From contig CP036201.1 in the NCBI GenBank assembly GCA_004299845.1, positions 3,038,001-3,102,000 of the forward strand: a stretch of 64,000 nucleotides of DNA, given 5' to 3'. Positions 38,718 through 47,535 of the stretch are shown here, piece by piece; position 1 is the stretch's first letter, and each line of letters opens with the position of its first letter. Below the pieces are notes generated by a model. That model did not search any database. It had not been told where the DNA came from and was given only the letters and a program-made list of their open reading frames with translations. A program made the position numbers and the translations under genes. The DNA comes from Verrucomicrobia bacterium S94 (GTDB taxonomy: Bacteria; Verrucomicrobiota; Kiritimatiellia; Kiritimatiellales; Pontiellaceae).

Positions 38718-39887
38718 ATGAAGGTAATTCTGATTGTACTCGATTCCGTAGGCATCGGCGCAGCTCCCGATGCAGCCGACTACGGCGACGCCGGAAGCGC
38801 AACGCTTCAGCACATCGGCAAGGCAGTCGGCGGACTCAACCTGCCCACCCTCGGAAAACTCGGTCTCGGGAATATCCGGCCAGATTTTCCCATCCCCGGA
38901 ATTTCAGCCGTCAGACATCCAGTCGCCTCGTTCGGAATGATGGAAGAACAGTCAGTCGGAAAAGACACCATTACCGGTCACTGGGAAATCTGCGGACTGG
39001 AGATCAATCCCGGCTTCCACAATTTTCCCATGAATTTCCCGTCATTTCCGGTCGAACTGCTTAAAACCTTTGAAAAGGAAACGGGACGCCCAATCCTGGG
39101 AAACAAAGCCGCAAGCGGTATCGCGATTATCGAAGAGCTCGGAAAAGCACATATGAAAACCGGCGCCTGGATCGCCTATACCAGCGCGGATTCCGTGATG
39201 CAGCTGGCCGCCCATAACGATATTATTCCGCTCGACGAACTCTACCACGGCTGTGAAATTGCCCGTCGTTTGTGTGACCCGCTCAAAGTCGGCCGCGTCA
39301 TTGCCCGGCCGTTCATCGGCAAACCCGGCGCCTTCCAGCGCACTGAAGACCGGCGCGACTATGCCTACACGCCCGAAGAACCGCTCATCACCGAACGCCT
39401 CACCGAAGCCGGCATTCCCGTTTACGCCGTCGGGAAAATTGAAGACATCGTCGCCCACCGCGGCATCACCGAAAGCATTCACTCCGGAAACACCGAAGAA
39501 TCGCAGCAGGTGGTGGAACAATTTATGCAAAAACCGGGTGATGGACTGATCTTCGCCAATTTTATTGATTTCGACATGCTCTATGGCCATCGCCGTGATC
39601 CGCAAGGATATGCCGACGCCCTGAAACAGACTGATGAATGGCTCTCCGGTTTTCTTCCAACACTTGCAGACGACGATGTACTGATCATCACGGCCGATCA
39701 TGGCAATGATCCAACCTTCAAAGGCACCGACCATACCCGCGAATATGTTCCCCTGCTTTCCCATTGCCGCGAACGCCCCGCCCGGAACCTCGGACACCGC
39801 AAAGGGTTTTATGACATTGCACAGACCCTCGCTTCACTCTTCAGCATCCCCGCCCTGCCCCGCGGAGCCGGCTTTTACCGCCACTGA
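38718..39887 (+). CDS. deoB: Phosphopentomutase
   Basis: 389 residues. Interconverts ribose-1- and ribose-5-phosphate (also deoxy forms) in nucleoside salvage. Alkaline-phosphatase-fold metal sites: VLDSVGIGAAPDA (first Asp), the phosphothreonine loop KDTITGHWEICGL, NFIDFDMLYGHRRD and ITADHGNDPTFKGTDHTRE. All metal ligands are present. No ribosome site precedes ATG 38718, and TAAATA lies five bases before it, so translation may be leaderless. Confidence 0.95.
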   Translation: MKVILIVLDSVGIGAAPDAADYGDAGSATLQHIGKAVGGLNLPTLGKLGLGNIRPDFPIPGISAVRHPVASFGMMEEQSVGKDTITGHWEICGLEINPGFHNFPMNFPSFPVELLKTFEKETGRPILGNKAASGIAIIEELGKAHMKTGAWIAYTSADSVMQLAAHNDIIPLDELYHGCEIARRLCDPLKVGRVIARPFIGKPGAFQRTEDRRDYAYTPEEPLITERLTEAGIPVYAVGKIEDIVAHRGITESIHSGNTEESQQVVEQFMQKPGDGLIFANFIDFDMLYGHRRDPQGYADALKQTDEWLSGFLPTLADDDVLIITADHGNDPTFKGTDHTREYVPLLSHCRERPARNLGHRKGFYDIAQTLASLFSIPALPRGAGFYRH

Positions 39888-40099
39888 ACGCTCCTGAACA
39901 AATTCGCCGCAATTTCAATACACCCGTACAGAGCAAGGGTGCTCGAAGCCAGCATACGACGGGATGAGAAAACCGGTGCATTTCTCCGCCTCCTTCGAAT
40001 CAGAAAAAAAATCCTATGCGTCCGGCAATGGGGAATTGCCCTTGCGTTGATCCACCGTCTGTGGTCCGATATTGATTTTACATTAACCAGGAAAAATCT

Positions 40100-40687
40100 A
40101 TGAAACTGATCACACTTGTTCTCGCCGCACTGCTGCCGGTTGCTATCCTCGCCCAGACATCTTCCAACGCCGTTGAAACCATCTCCCAGCAGGAAGTCGT
40201 CGAGGCCGCCCTCTACGGAAAAATCGACACCATCAAAACCGCCCTGAAACAGGGCTTCGATGTCAACTCAACCGACCCGGACAACCGTACCCCGCTCATG
40301 TTTGCCGCCTTTAACGGCCACACTGAAATTGTGAAACTGCTGATTGCTTCCGGAGCCACGGTCGACGCCCAGGATACCACCGGCACCACCCCGCTCATGT
40401 TCGCAGCCAGTGCCCCCAACGGTAAAGACGCCGTAATGCTGTTGCTTAATGCCGGCGCGGAAATCAACAAGGTCGACAACAACGAACACTTCACCGCCCT
40501 CATGTGGGCCGCCGCAGAAGGTCAGCTTGAAAATGTTGAACTGCTCCTCGAAAAAGGGGCCGACTACGCGCTCGTCGATGTGGATGGCGATACCGCCGAA
40601 TCATTCGCAGCAAAAGCGGGACACTATGCCGTCGCACGTCGCCTCAAACAGGTTGCAAAAAAAGACAAAGCCGCAGAAACAGAATAG
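40100..40687 (+). CDS. Secreted ankyrin-repeat protein
   Basis: 195 residues. Signal peptide about 1-18 (LVLAALLPVAILA). Four ankyrin repeats follow, with typical starts: DNRTPLMFAAFNGHTEIVKLLI, TGTTPLMFAASAPNGKDAVMLLL, HFTALMWAAAEGQLENVELLL and DGDTAESFAAKAGHYAVARRL. It probably acts in the periplasm as a binding scaffold; partner unknown. CAGGAAAA precedes the ATG. Confidence 0.83.
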   Translation: MKLITLVLAALLPVAILAQTSSNAVETISQQEVVEAALYGKIDTIKTALKQGFDVNSTDPDNRTPLMFAAFNGHTEIVKLLIASGATVDAQDTTGTTPLMFAASAPNGKDAVMLLLNAGAEINKVDNNEHFTALMWAAAEGQLENVELLLEKGADYALVDVDGDTAESFAAKAGHYAVARRLKQVAKKDKAAETE

Positions 40688-40725
40688 ATTCCGGGCCTGA
40701 AAATACTGCACCGATAAGTCCCGTA

Positions 40726-41658
40726 TTAATCGGCGCAGAAGAAATGCACTTCGCCGTCATAGCGGCGCTCATGCAGCGATCCGATCGAAACCAGCTGCTT
40801 GAGGGTTTTAAACATTTTATCTTCGGCCAGATTAAGTTCTTCAGCCAGCTGGCTGCAGGTGGCCGGGTGGCGTTTAAGCAGGCTCACCAGAGCCGCTTCG
40901 CTGATATCCAGTGACTCAAAACCCTGTTTTTTGAATGACGCCGTCACCGAAGCAGTCGGGCCGAAAATTTCGGCAACCGCCTGCAGATGCTCTGCGGCAG
41001 AGGGTTTAACTGATGGATCAGCCGGCGGGCGAACCGCCGTATTGATATCGATCCGGTCCGGAGAAAGCGACCGCACCACTTCAGCAATTTTTTTTACATG
41101 GTCAAACTGCGAATTAACACCGTCGATAATGAAAACCTCCACCGACAGCTCACCGAGATATTCATGCCGAAAGGCCCGCTCCCCTTCCACAAGCAGTTCA
41201 AAATTAATCCCTTTTGCCGGACGGTGAATCTGCTGAAAACTCTCTTCATCCCAGGCACTCAACGTCACCTTCACCCGGTCAGCCAGCACCGCCTGTTCCC
41301 GCACATCGGGATCATGAAACTGCGTCCCGTTCGTCAGAAGAACGGACTGAATCTTCGTTTCCTCCTTCGTCCAGCAGAACACATCCCCGAAATGCGAATG
41401 CAATGTCGGCTCTCCGGAACCGGCCAACGTGATGTGATCCGCCCGCCCATCTTTCCGCTTCCATTGACCGAGCTCCCCAATCACATCCTGCATCGGCACG
41501 TAATTCCCCCGCTCGCTCACCGTACAGGGCGTTTCGCCCAGCTGACAGAAAGTGCAATCCATCGTACACGTTTTGAACGGAATAAGATCCACCCCCAGCG
41601 AACGGCCCAGACGGCGCGAAGGAACCGGCCCGAAAAGGTATTTAAAGTTTTTAGCCAT
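40726..41658 (-). CDS. Radical SAM protein with C-terminal winged helix
   Basis: 310 residues. The [4Fe-4S]/SAM motif is CTMDCTFC at about 31-38, in the form CxxxCxxC. GPVPSRRLGRSLGVDL at the start and ITLAGSGEPTLH are typical of the COG0731-like radical SAM family. The last 70 residues read as a winged helix (EAALVSLLKRHPATCSQLAEEL). The reaction is unknown for this group. AAGAGAGC precedes ATG 41658; a TTG one codon before is less likely. Confidence 0.85.
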   Translation of the reverse strand: MAKNFKYLFGPVPSRRLGRSLGVDLIPFKTCTMDCTFCQLGETPCTVSERGNYVPMQDVIGELGQWKRKDGRADHITLAGSGEPTLHSHFGDVFCWTKEETKIQSVLLTNGTQFHDPDVREQAVLADRVKVTLSAWDEESFQQIHRPAKGINFELLVEGERAFRHEYLGELSVEVFIIDGVNSQFDHVKKIAEVVRSLSPDRIDINTAVRPPADPSVKPSAAEHLQAVAEIFGPTASVTASFKKQGFESLDISEAALVSLLKRHPATCSQLAEELNLAEDKMFKTLKQLVSIGSLHERRYDGEVHFFCAD

Positions 41659-41791
41659 CAAAAGCTCTCTTTAACATTTACTTCGCAACCGTTATAACAG
41701 CAGGATGTGTCACTATAGATGCATTCGTTCACTTTCGCGATGAAAAACCCGCCAGCAACGTGCCGGCATCGGCACCGCCGCATTTTTCCCA

Positions 41792-41827
41792 TTGCCACCC
41801 GCCCCGCTTCCGGTTCATACTCCGATT
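41792..41827 (+). promoter_or_regulatory. Candidate promoter giving a leaderless sugar-dehydrogenase mRNA
   Basis: TTGCCA at 41792-41797 and CATACT at 41816-41821 are 18 bases apart. The ATG at 41828 is six bases after the -10, about where transcription would begin, and no ribosome site is present. Confidence 0.35.
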
Positions 41828-43225
41828 ATGAAACGATCGTTATTCATCAGTCTCCTTCTCTTCGTTGCGGCTGCATTCGGTGCCACAACCGAACAGCTGT
41901 ATCAGAAACACTGCTCACACTGCCACGGTGCCCGCTTCCAGGGCGGAAGCGCTCAGAGTCTGGTCGACGGCATCTGGCAGTTCGGTGATGCCGACGGCGC
42001 CATCCAGCGCAACATCAAATTCGGTATCACTCACCTCGGCATGCCGGCCTACGAAAACACGCTGTCCGATAAAGAAATCAAGAATCTCGTCGCTTTTTTA
42101 CGGAAAGCGGAATCCGCCGCCGAACCCGCCGCCCTGCCCCTTCCCACCTATCTCCAGACCCTGGACTATGAAATTGACGTAGCGGTTTTTGCCGAAGGAC
42201 TCGACACGCCGTGGGACATCGCTTTTCTGAATAAAGATACCGCCCTGATCACCGAACGCTCGGGAAACCTTCGCGTATATGCAGACGGTCACCTTTTTTC
42301 CAAACCGGTGGAAGGCACCCCCGAAGTCGTTGCCGAAGGCCAGGGCGGGCTGCTCGCCGTCGCTTTCGATCCCGACTATACAGACGAAGACAACCAATGG
42401 GTCTATCTGGCCTACAGCCATGGTCTCGAAATCGGCCCCAACGGACGTAAGGCACCGGCCATGACCAAACTTATACGCGGCCGCATCAACGGCAACCTCT
42501 GGAAAGACGAGGAAGTTATTTTTGAAGCCCCGCACGAAACCTATCGTACCACCCGCCACCACTACGGCACCCGCATTGTTTTCGACCGGAATAAAGACCT
42601 CTACTTTTCCATCGGTGACCGCGGCACCGGCATGCATGCCCAGGACCCGGCGCGGCCCAATGGGAAAATACACCGTATTCACCGCGACGGAAAAATCCCG
42701 CGCGACAACCCCTTCCGCCGCACCAAAGGCGCCATAAAGTCGGTCTACAGCCTCGGCAACCGAAACCCGCAGGGGCTCGCTTTTCATCCCGAAACCGGCG
42801 AACTCTGGGCTTCCGAACACGGGCCGCTCGGCGGCGATGAAATCAACGTCATCGAATCCGGAAAAAACTACGGCTGGCCCGTCATTACTTACGGAAAAAA
42901 CTACAACGGCACCATCATCACCGAACTCACACACCAGGAAGGCATGGAACAACCGATCTGGTACTGGAACCCCTCCACCGCCGTCTGCGGTATCGATTTC
43001 TATTCCGGCGATCTATTCCCGAAATGGAACAACAAACTGATCGTCGGATCGCTCAAATATGAAGATGTCCGTATCCTCAGCATTGAGGATCATCGGGTGA
43101 TTCATGAAGAGGTAATTCTTAAAAACGCCGGCCGCGTCCGCGATGTCTGCTGCGGCCCCGACGGCGCAATCTACGTCGTTCTCAACGATCCGGGAACCAT
43201 CCTCAAACTCACCCCGAAAAAATAA
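41828..43225 (+). CDS. Exported cytochrome c / PQQ-type sugar dehydrogenase fusion
   Basis: 465 residues. Signal peptide about 1-18 (SLLLFVAAAFGA). A small cytochrome c domain comes first: heme site CSHCHG, and the axial Met probably in LGMPAYENTL. From about residue 115 it is a six-bladed PQQ-dependent glucose/sorbosone dehydrogenase: DTPWDIAFL, ERSGNLRVY, GQGGLLAVAFDPDY, the His in RTTRHHYGTRIVFD, and ASEHGPLGGDEINVI. It oxidises sugars in the periplasm and hands electrons to its own heme (family knowledge). The start at 41828 is preferred to 41792, which lies inside the promoter and before the signal peptide. Confidence 0.9.
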   Translation: MKRSLFISLLLFVAAAFGATTEQLYQKHCSHCHGARFQGGSAQSLVDGIWQFGDADGAIQRNIKFGITHLGMPAYENTLSDKEIKNLVAFLRKAESAAEPAALPLPTYLQTLDYEIDVAVFAEGLDTPWDIAFLNKDTALITERSGNLRVYADGHLFSKPVEGTPEVVAEGQGGLLAVAFDPDYTDEDNQWVYLAYSHGLEIGPNGRKAPAMTKLIRGRINGNLWKDEEVIFEAPHETYRTTRHHYGTRIVFDRNKDLYFSIGDRGTGMHAQDPARPNGKIHRIHRDGKIPRDNPFRRTKGAIKSVYSLGNRNPQGLAFHPETGELWASEHGPLGGDEINVIESGKNYGWPVITYGKNYNGTIITELTHQEGMEQPIWYWNPSTAVCGIDFYSGDLFPKWNNKLIVGSLKYEDVRILSIEDHRVIHEEVILKNAGRVRDVCCGPDGAIYVVLNDPGTILKLTPKK

Positions 43226-43257
43226 ACCCGCTCCAAATCTGCAGCATGGCGCGGGTT
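43214..43257 (-). terminator. Terminator between the sugar dehydrogenase and alaS
   Basis: AACCCGC and GCGGGTT pair across a 19-base loop. On the minus strand the stem is followed by TATTTTTTC, so it best serves alaS, which ends 19 bases before it. The arm overlaps the last codons of the plus-strand gene. Confidence 0.5.
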
Positions 43258-43275
43258 CCGGAATCCGGCCGGTCT

Positions 43276-45933
43276 TTAACCAGCCATTTCATCGACCACT
43301 TTGGAGACCGCCTGAATCGCTTCGCCGATTTTGGAGGCATCTTTACCGCCGGCCTGAGCTTTATCGGGCTTGCCGCCGCCCCCGCCGCCGCAGATTTTCG
43401 CAACCTGTCCGATCAGCTTGCCGGCGTGAATACCTTTCGCCACAAGGTCCTCGGAAACACTGGCCGCCAGACAGGCTTTCCCTCCATTGGAGGAACCGAT
43501 CACAATGACGGCACTGTCGATTTTCTGACGCAATCCATCGAGCACCTGGCGCAACGCATCCATCGGCATTTCACCGAGCTCGGCCGCCAGAACCTTCACC
43601 CCGCCGCTTTCCTTCACTTTACCCACCAGACCGTCCACATTGGCAACTGCCGCTTTGGTCTGCAGTTCCTTCAGTTGCTTTTCAACCGCTTTAATCTGCT
43701 CGGTCATCGCTTTAATACGCTCCGGCAGCTCCTGCGGTTTTACACTCAGACTCTGACTCAGGGTAGAAACCAGTTCATGTTCATTGGCCGACCAGTTCAG
43801 CGCGTCGAGACCGGTCACCGCTTCAATACGGCGGATGCCCGATGCCACGGACGATTCCGAAACAATACGGAACTGCCCGATATCACCGGTCATCTGAACA
43901 TGTGTACCTCCGCAAAGCTCTTTACTGGTTTCACCAATGGAAACCACGCGGACCACATCCCCGTATTTATCGTCGAACACCGCCTGGATATCCGGTGCAT
44001 TCTGGACATCGGCCAGTTTCATTTCAACCGTCTGCAGTTCCGTGTTTTTCATGATTTCATGATTCACCATCTGCTCGATCTGGCGGATCTGCTGCGGATT
44101 GAGTGCTTCAAAATGATTAAAATCGAACCGCAGATGGTTGTTGGCCACCAGCGAACCCGCCTGACGGATGTTCGGATCAACAATCCGGCGAAGAGCAGCA
44201 TTAAGTAGATGCGTGGCGGTATGGTTCCGGCGCATCTGCCCACGACGGAAGCGGTCAACCGAAGCCATCACCGGAACACCTTTCATCGGCGCGCCGTATA
44301 CCAGCTCACCCTTGTGCACAATAATCCCTTCCGGAGTTTTCTGCGTATCGGTCACCTTGAAGCCGAATTCATTCCCTTTAATTTCACCGTGATCGCCCTG
44401 CTGACCGCCGGATTCCGGATAGAACGGGGTTTCTTTCAGAATCAGAGTATGGTTGTCGAGCACCTCCGCCACAACCGTCTGGATCTGCGTAGTTTCGTAC
44501 CCCAGAAACGGCGTTTCATCCACATCCAGCGTTTTATCTGAAGCCATCACCACCGATTTTTTCGCAGCATGATCGGCACGGGCGCGCTCACGCTGTTCAT
44601 TCATCAGCTTTTCAAACCCTTCGCTGTCAATGCTCAGACCGGCCTCCCGGCCGAGCAGTTCCGTCAGATCGAGCGGAAAACCGTAGGTATCATAAAGCCG
44701 GAAAGCATCCTCTCCGGAAATACGGCCGCTCGATTTGTCAAGGGATTCAAAAACTTCCAGCCCTTTATCGAGCGTGCGGTTAAAGGAATCCTCCTCGGCT
44801 TTCAGTGTACGGCTCACACGGTCGCGGTTACTAACCAGTTCCGGGAATGCACCGCCGAAATGTTCAACAACAGTATCCGCCAGTTTATAAAAAAAGGGTT
44901 CCGTGAATCCGAGCGAACGGCCGTAGCGTACGGCGCGGCGCAGAATGCGGCGCAGCACATAACCCCGGCCTTCGTTCGAAGGAAGGATGCCGTCGGCAAT
45001 TGAAAATGACAGACAGCGGATGTGATCGGCAATCACGCGGAACGCCACATCAACGGCTTCCTGTTCGGTCTGTTTCGCCGGATCTTTCGGAAGCGTACTC
45101 GTGTAGGATTTCCCGCTCATTTTTTCCAGCGTCTTGAAAATCGGTGTAAAGACGTCGGTTTCATAGTTGGAGATCACACCCGAAAAATCGGTGAAATTTT
45201 TCGTGCACTGGATAATCGAGCAGGCACGCTCAAACCCCATACCGGTATCCACATGCTGCGCCGGAAGCGGCGTGAACGTGCCGTCCGGATTGGCATTGAA
45301 CTGAATAAAAACGAGGTTCCAGATTTCGATGCAGTCTGCACGATCGGCATTCACCATCTCCGCGCCGCAGTCCCCGTTCGGCGTGAGATCAACGTGCAGT
45401 TCGGAACATGGGCCGCATGGACCCGTGTCGCCCATCATCCAGAAATTGTCTTTGCGGTTACCCGGCACCACACGCTCCGGCGGAAGCAGTTTCAGCCACA
45501 TTTCCTTTGCTTCCAGATCGGCTTCCGATATTTCATCCCCGCCGAAATAAGTGGCATACAGACGTTCCTGCGGAAAACCCCAGACTTTGGTAATCAGTTC
45601 AAACGACCAGTCGATGGCCTCCTGCTTAAAATAATCACCGAACGACCAGTTACCCAGCATCTCGAAAAATGTGTGGTGGTAGGTATCCAGACCGACATCG
45701 TCGAGATCGTTATGCTTCCCTCCGGCGCGAATGCATTTCTGAGTATCCGCCGCACGGCCCGGCGTATACGGACACTTCTGCTGGCCGAGGAAAATCGGAA
45801 CAAACTGATTCATCCCGGCATTGGTGAACAGCAGATTCGGCGCATCCGGCAGCAGGCTGGCGGACTTTACGATCGTGTGCTGCTTCGATTCAAAAAAATC
45901 AAAAAACGACTGACGGATTTCATTGGATGTCAT
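43276..45933 (-). CDS. alaS: Alanine--tRNA ligase
   Basis: 885 residues. Class II catalytic core (LFTNAGMNQFVPIFLG, THHTFFEMLGNWSFGDYFK), editing domain with the zinc ligands HTATH and CGGTH, and the C-Ala domain with a Gly-rich loop (CGGGGGGKPDKAQAGGKD). All parts of the family are present. ATG 45933 begins MTSNEIRQSFFDFF, the normal N-terminus; the frame to 46029 adds 32 foreign residues. The ribosome site is weak (CAGGT). Confidence 0.97.
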   Translation of the reverse strand: MTSNEIRQSFFDFFESKQHTIVKSASLLPDAPNLLFTNAGMNQFVPIFLGQQKCPYTPGRAADTQKCIRAGGKHNDLDDVGLDTYHHTFFEMLGNWSFGDYFKQEAIDWSFELITKVWGFPQERLYATYFGGDEISEADLEAKEMWLKLLPPERVVPGNRKDNFWMMGDTGPCGPCSELHVDLTPNGDCGAEMVNADRADCIEIWNLVFIQFNANPDGTFTPLPAQHVDTGMGFERACSIIQCTKNFTDFSGVISNYETDVFTPIFKTLEKMSGKSYTSTLPKDPAKQTEQEAVDVAFRVIADHIRCLSFSIADGILPSNEGRGYVLRRILRRAVRYGRSLGFTEPFFYKLADTVVEHFGGAFPELVSNRDRVSRTLKAEEDSFNRTLDKGLEVFESLDKSSGRISGEDAFRLYDTYGFPLDLTELLGREAGLSIDSEGFEKLMNEQRERARADHAAKKSVVMASDKTLDVDETPFLGYETTQIQTVVAEVLDNHTLILKETPFYPESGGQQGDHGEIKGNEFGFKVTDTQKTPEGIIVHKGELVYGAPMKGVPVMASVDRFRRGQMRRNHTATHLLNAALRRIVDPNIRQAGSLVANNHLRFDFNHFEALNPQQIRQIEQMVNHEIMKNTELQTVEMKLADVQNAPDIQAVFDDKYGDVVRVVSIGETSKELCGGTHVQMTGDIGQFRIVSESSVASGIRRIEAVTGLDALNWSANEHELVSTLSQSLSVKPQELPERIKAMTEQIKAVEKQLKELQTKAAVANVDGLVGKVKESGGVKVLAAELGEMPMDALRQVLDGLRQKIDSAVIVIGSSNGGKACLAASVSEDLVAKGIHAGKLIGQVAKICGGGGGGKPDKAQAGGKDASKIGEAIQAVSKVVDEMAG

Positions 45934-46069
45934 GGCATTACCTGCTTTCAAAATGAATACACCGAAATTTATCCGGCGGAAAAAGCGCACTTTATACTGA
46001 TTGCATGCCGGATATGCAAGTAATGCCATGCCGGGAAAGGTCTAACGGAAAATTGAGTGTCGACCTGAC

Positions 46070-46106
46070 TTGAATATCTATTGCCGGGTCGGCTATAGAT
46101 AGCGGT
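46070..46106 (+). promoter_or_regulatory. Candidate promoter of a leaderless Sel1-repeat lipoprotein gene
   Basis: TTGAAT at 46070-46075 and TATAGA at 46094-46099 are spaced by 18 bases. The ATG at 46107 starts seven bases after the -10, so transcription would begin on it; there is no ribosome site. Confidence 0.45.
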
Positions 46107-47069
46107 ATGAATGGAAAATTAATTTTACGGAATCTGCTCGGCACTGCGGGCCTGATCCTGCTTCTCTCCGGCTGTGACGGCGGAGCGCAGGACCCTGAAA
46201 GCATCTATACCAAGGGCCTGGCCCTCCTCGAAACCGATCAGGCACAGGCTGTGAAACTGCTGACTGCCGCCGCTGAAAGCGGTCATGCCGGAGCCATGAT
46301 GGAGCTCAGCACCTGCTACACCTACGGGACCGGCGTTGAGCGGGATGAAGAAGTCGGATTCAGCTGGATCAAACGCGCGGCCGACGCCGGCTCATCAAAA
46401 GCTAAAGCCTATATCTCCATTTTCTATCTGCAGGGCATCGGCACTGTGCCGTCACCCGATACTGCGATCCAGCTGCTGGATGCAGAAGTTGAAGCTGGAA
46501 ATATTGATGCCATGTCGATTATGGCCGGACTGCTCGAAATCGGAGCCGGCGTGGAAAAAAATCCGGTACGGGCTCTGCAGCTTCACCTGAAGCTCGCGGA
46601 AAACGGCAATGCTGATTCTATGTATTATGTGGGCCGTTGTTATGCAAAAGGCGAAGGCGGACTGGAAAAGAATGAAAAACTCGGTGCGGAATGGTATCAG
46701 AAGGCATCGGCAGCCGGCTCCATTGCAGGAACCGGTAAACTGGGTGCCTGTTATATGATGGGCAAAGGGGTTGCTCAGGATCTGGTCGCCGGCATCAGCC
46801 TCATTAAAAAAGCAGTCGAAGGCGGCGATCCGGATTCCATGCACAATCTCGGTGTCTGTTATGAACGGGGGCTGGGCGTACGGCAGGATATGGCCAAAGC
46901 CGTGGAATACTACCGGATGGGTGCAAATGCCGGATGTCCGGAAGCAATGTACAATCTTTCCATTTGCCTTTCTACGGGGAACGGCATTGCAAAAAATCCG
47001 GAAGAGGCCGCGATCTGGAAAACAAAATCCACCGAAAGCGGAACGCCGTTGCGCGGCCGCGAGAGCTGA
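46107..47069 (+). CDS. Sel1-repeat lipoprotein
   Basis: 320 residues. Signal peptide with lipobox LLSGC (Cys23). The rest is about eight Sel1-like repeats of 36 residues: AMMELSTCYTYGTGVERDEE, SMYYVGRCYAKGEGGLEKN, GTGKLGACYMMGKGVAQD, SMHNLGVCYERGLGVRQD and AMYNLSICLSTGNGIAKN. Such proteins are binding scaffolds. Cys recurs at the same place in each repeat. It has its own promoter and stands convergent with a small membrane-protein gene. Confidence 0.85.
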   Translation: MNGKLILRNLLGTAGLILLLSGCDGGAQDPESIYTKGLALLETDQAQAVKLLTAAAESGHAGAMMELSTCYTYGTGVERDEEVGFSWIKRAADAGSSKAKAYISIFYLQGIGTVPSPDTAIQLLDAEVEAGNIDAMSIMAGLLEIGAGVEKNPVRALQLHLKLAENGNADSMYYVGRCYAKGEGGLEKNEKLGAEWYQKASAAGSIAGTGKLGACYMMGKGVAQDLVAGISLIKKAVEGGDPDSMHNLGVCYERGLGVRQDMAKAVEYYRMGANAGCPEAMYNLSICLSTGNGIAKNPEEAAIWKTKSTESGTPLRGRES

Positions 47070-47110
47070 GCCTTCTACTGTCTCTGTACAATCCTTTTAC
47101 GAACGCTGCT

Positions 47111-47146
47111 CTGCGCCGTGTAGCGCTGTTATGATCCACGGCGCAG
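47111..47146. terminator. Terminator-like hairpin between convergent genes
   Basis: CTGCGCCGTG and CACGGCGCAG form a 10-bp perfect stem with a 16-base loop, 42 bases after the Sel1 gene and 46 bases from the stop of the small membrane gene. No T-run follows, so it may be a Rho-independent terminator of weak type or a different RNA element. Confidence 0.45.
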
Positions 47147-47191
47147 AACACCGTTTATCGGTGCAGTATATGTCCAGTCCCCGACATCCCA

Positions 47192-47413
47192 TTAACCGAA
47201 CAGGTTCCAGCTACCGACGGATGCGGTAGTGATCTCAATATTTGAGAGGGTAACGCCGAGAACTGCAATCAGCAGTCCGGTAACAAGAATCGCAACAAGA
47301 ATCGGATGCCCCGGAAGTTCGCGCTCCGGTGTCTGGATATTGCGGGCAGTCACTTCAGGGCTGCCGGATGGATCAATAGGCTGAATGACTCTTTTCTGTC
47401 TACGGTTTTTCAT
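47192..47413 (-). CDS. Small single-pass membrane protein
   Basis: 73 residues. A basic, polar front half (KNRRQKRVIQP) precedes one membrane helix (ILVAILVTGLLIAVLGVTL). ACAGGAGATTAG lies before the ATG, which supports a real gene. Family not recognised. Confidence 0.6.
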   Translation of the reverse strand: MKNRRQKRVIQPIDPSGSPEVTARNIQTPERELPGHPILVAILVTGLLIAVLGVTLSNIEITTASVGSWNLFG

Positions 47414-47535
47414 TTTCTAATCTCCTGTTTCATTACAGTTTCTTTAACTGCATGAATAACGGGAGACCTGAAAAATTATTGTGCATCAAAATGCCGGATT
47501 ATTTTCCGGACAGCCGGAATCGGCACCGCAGCCGG

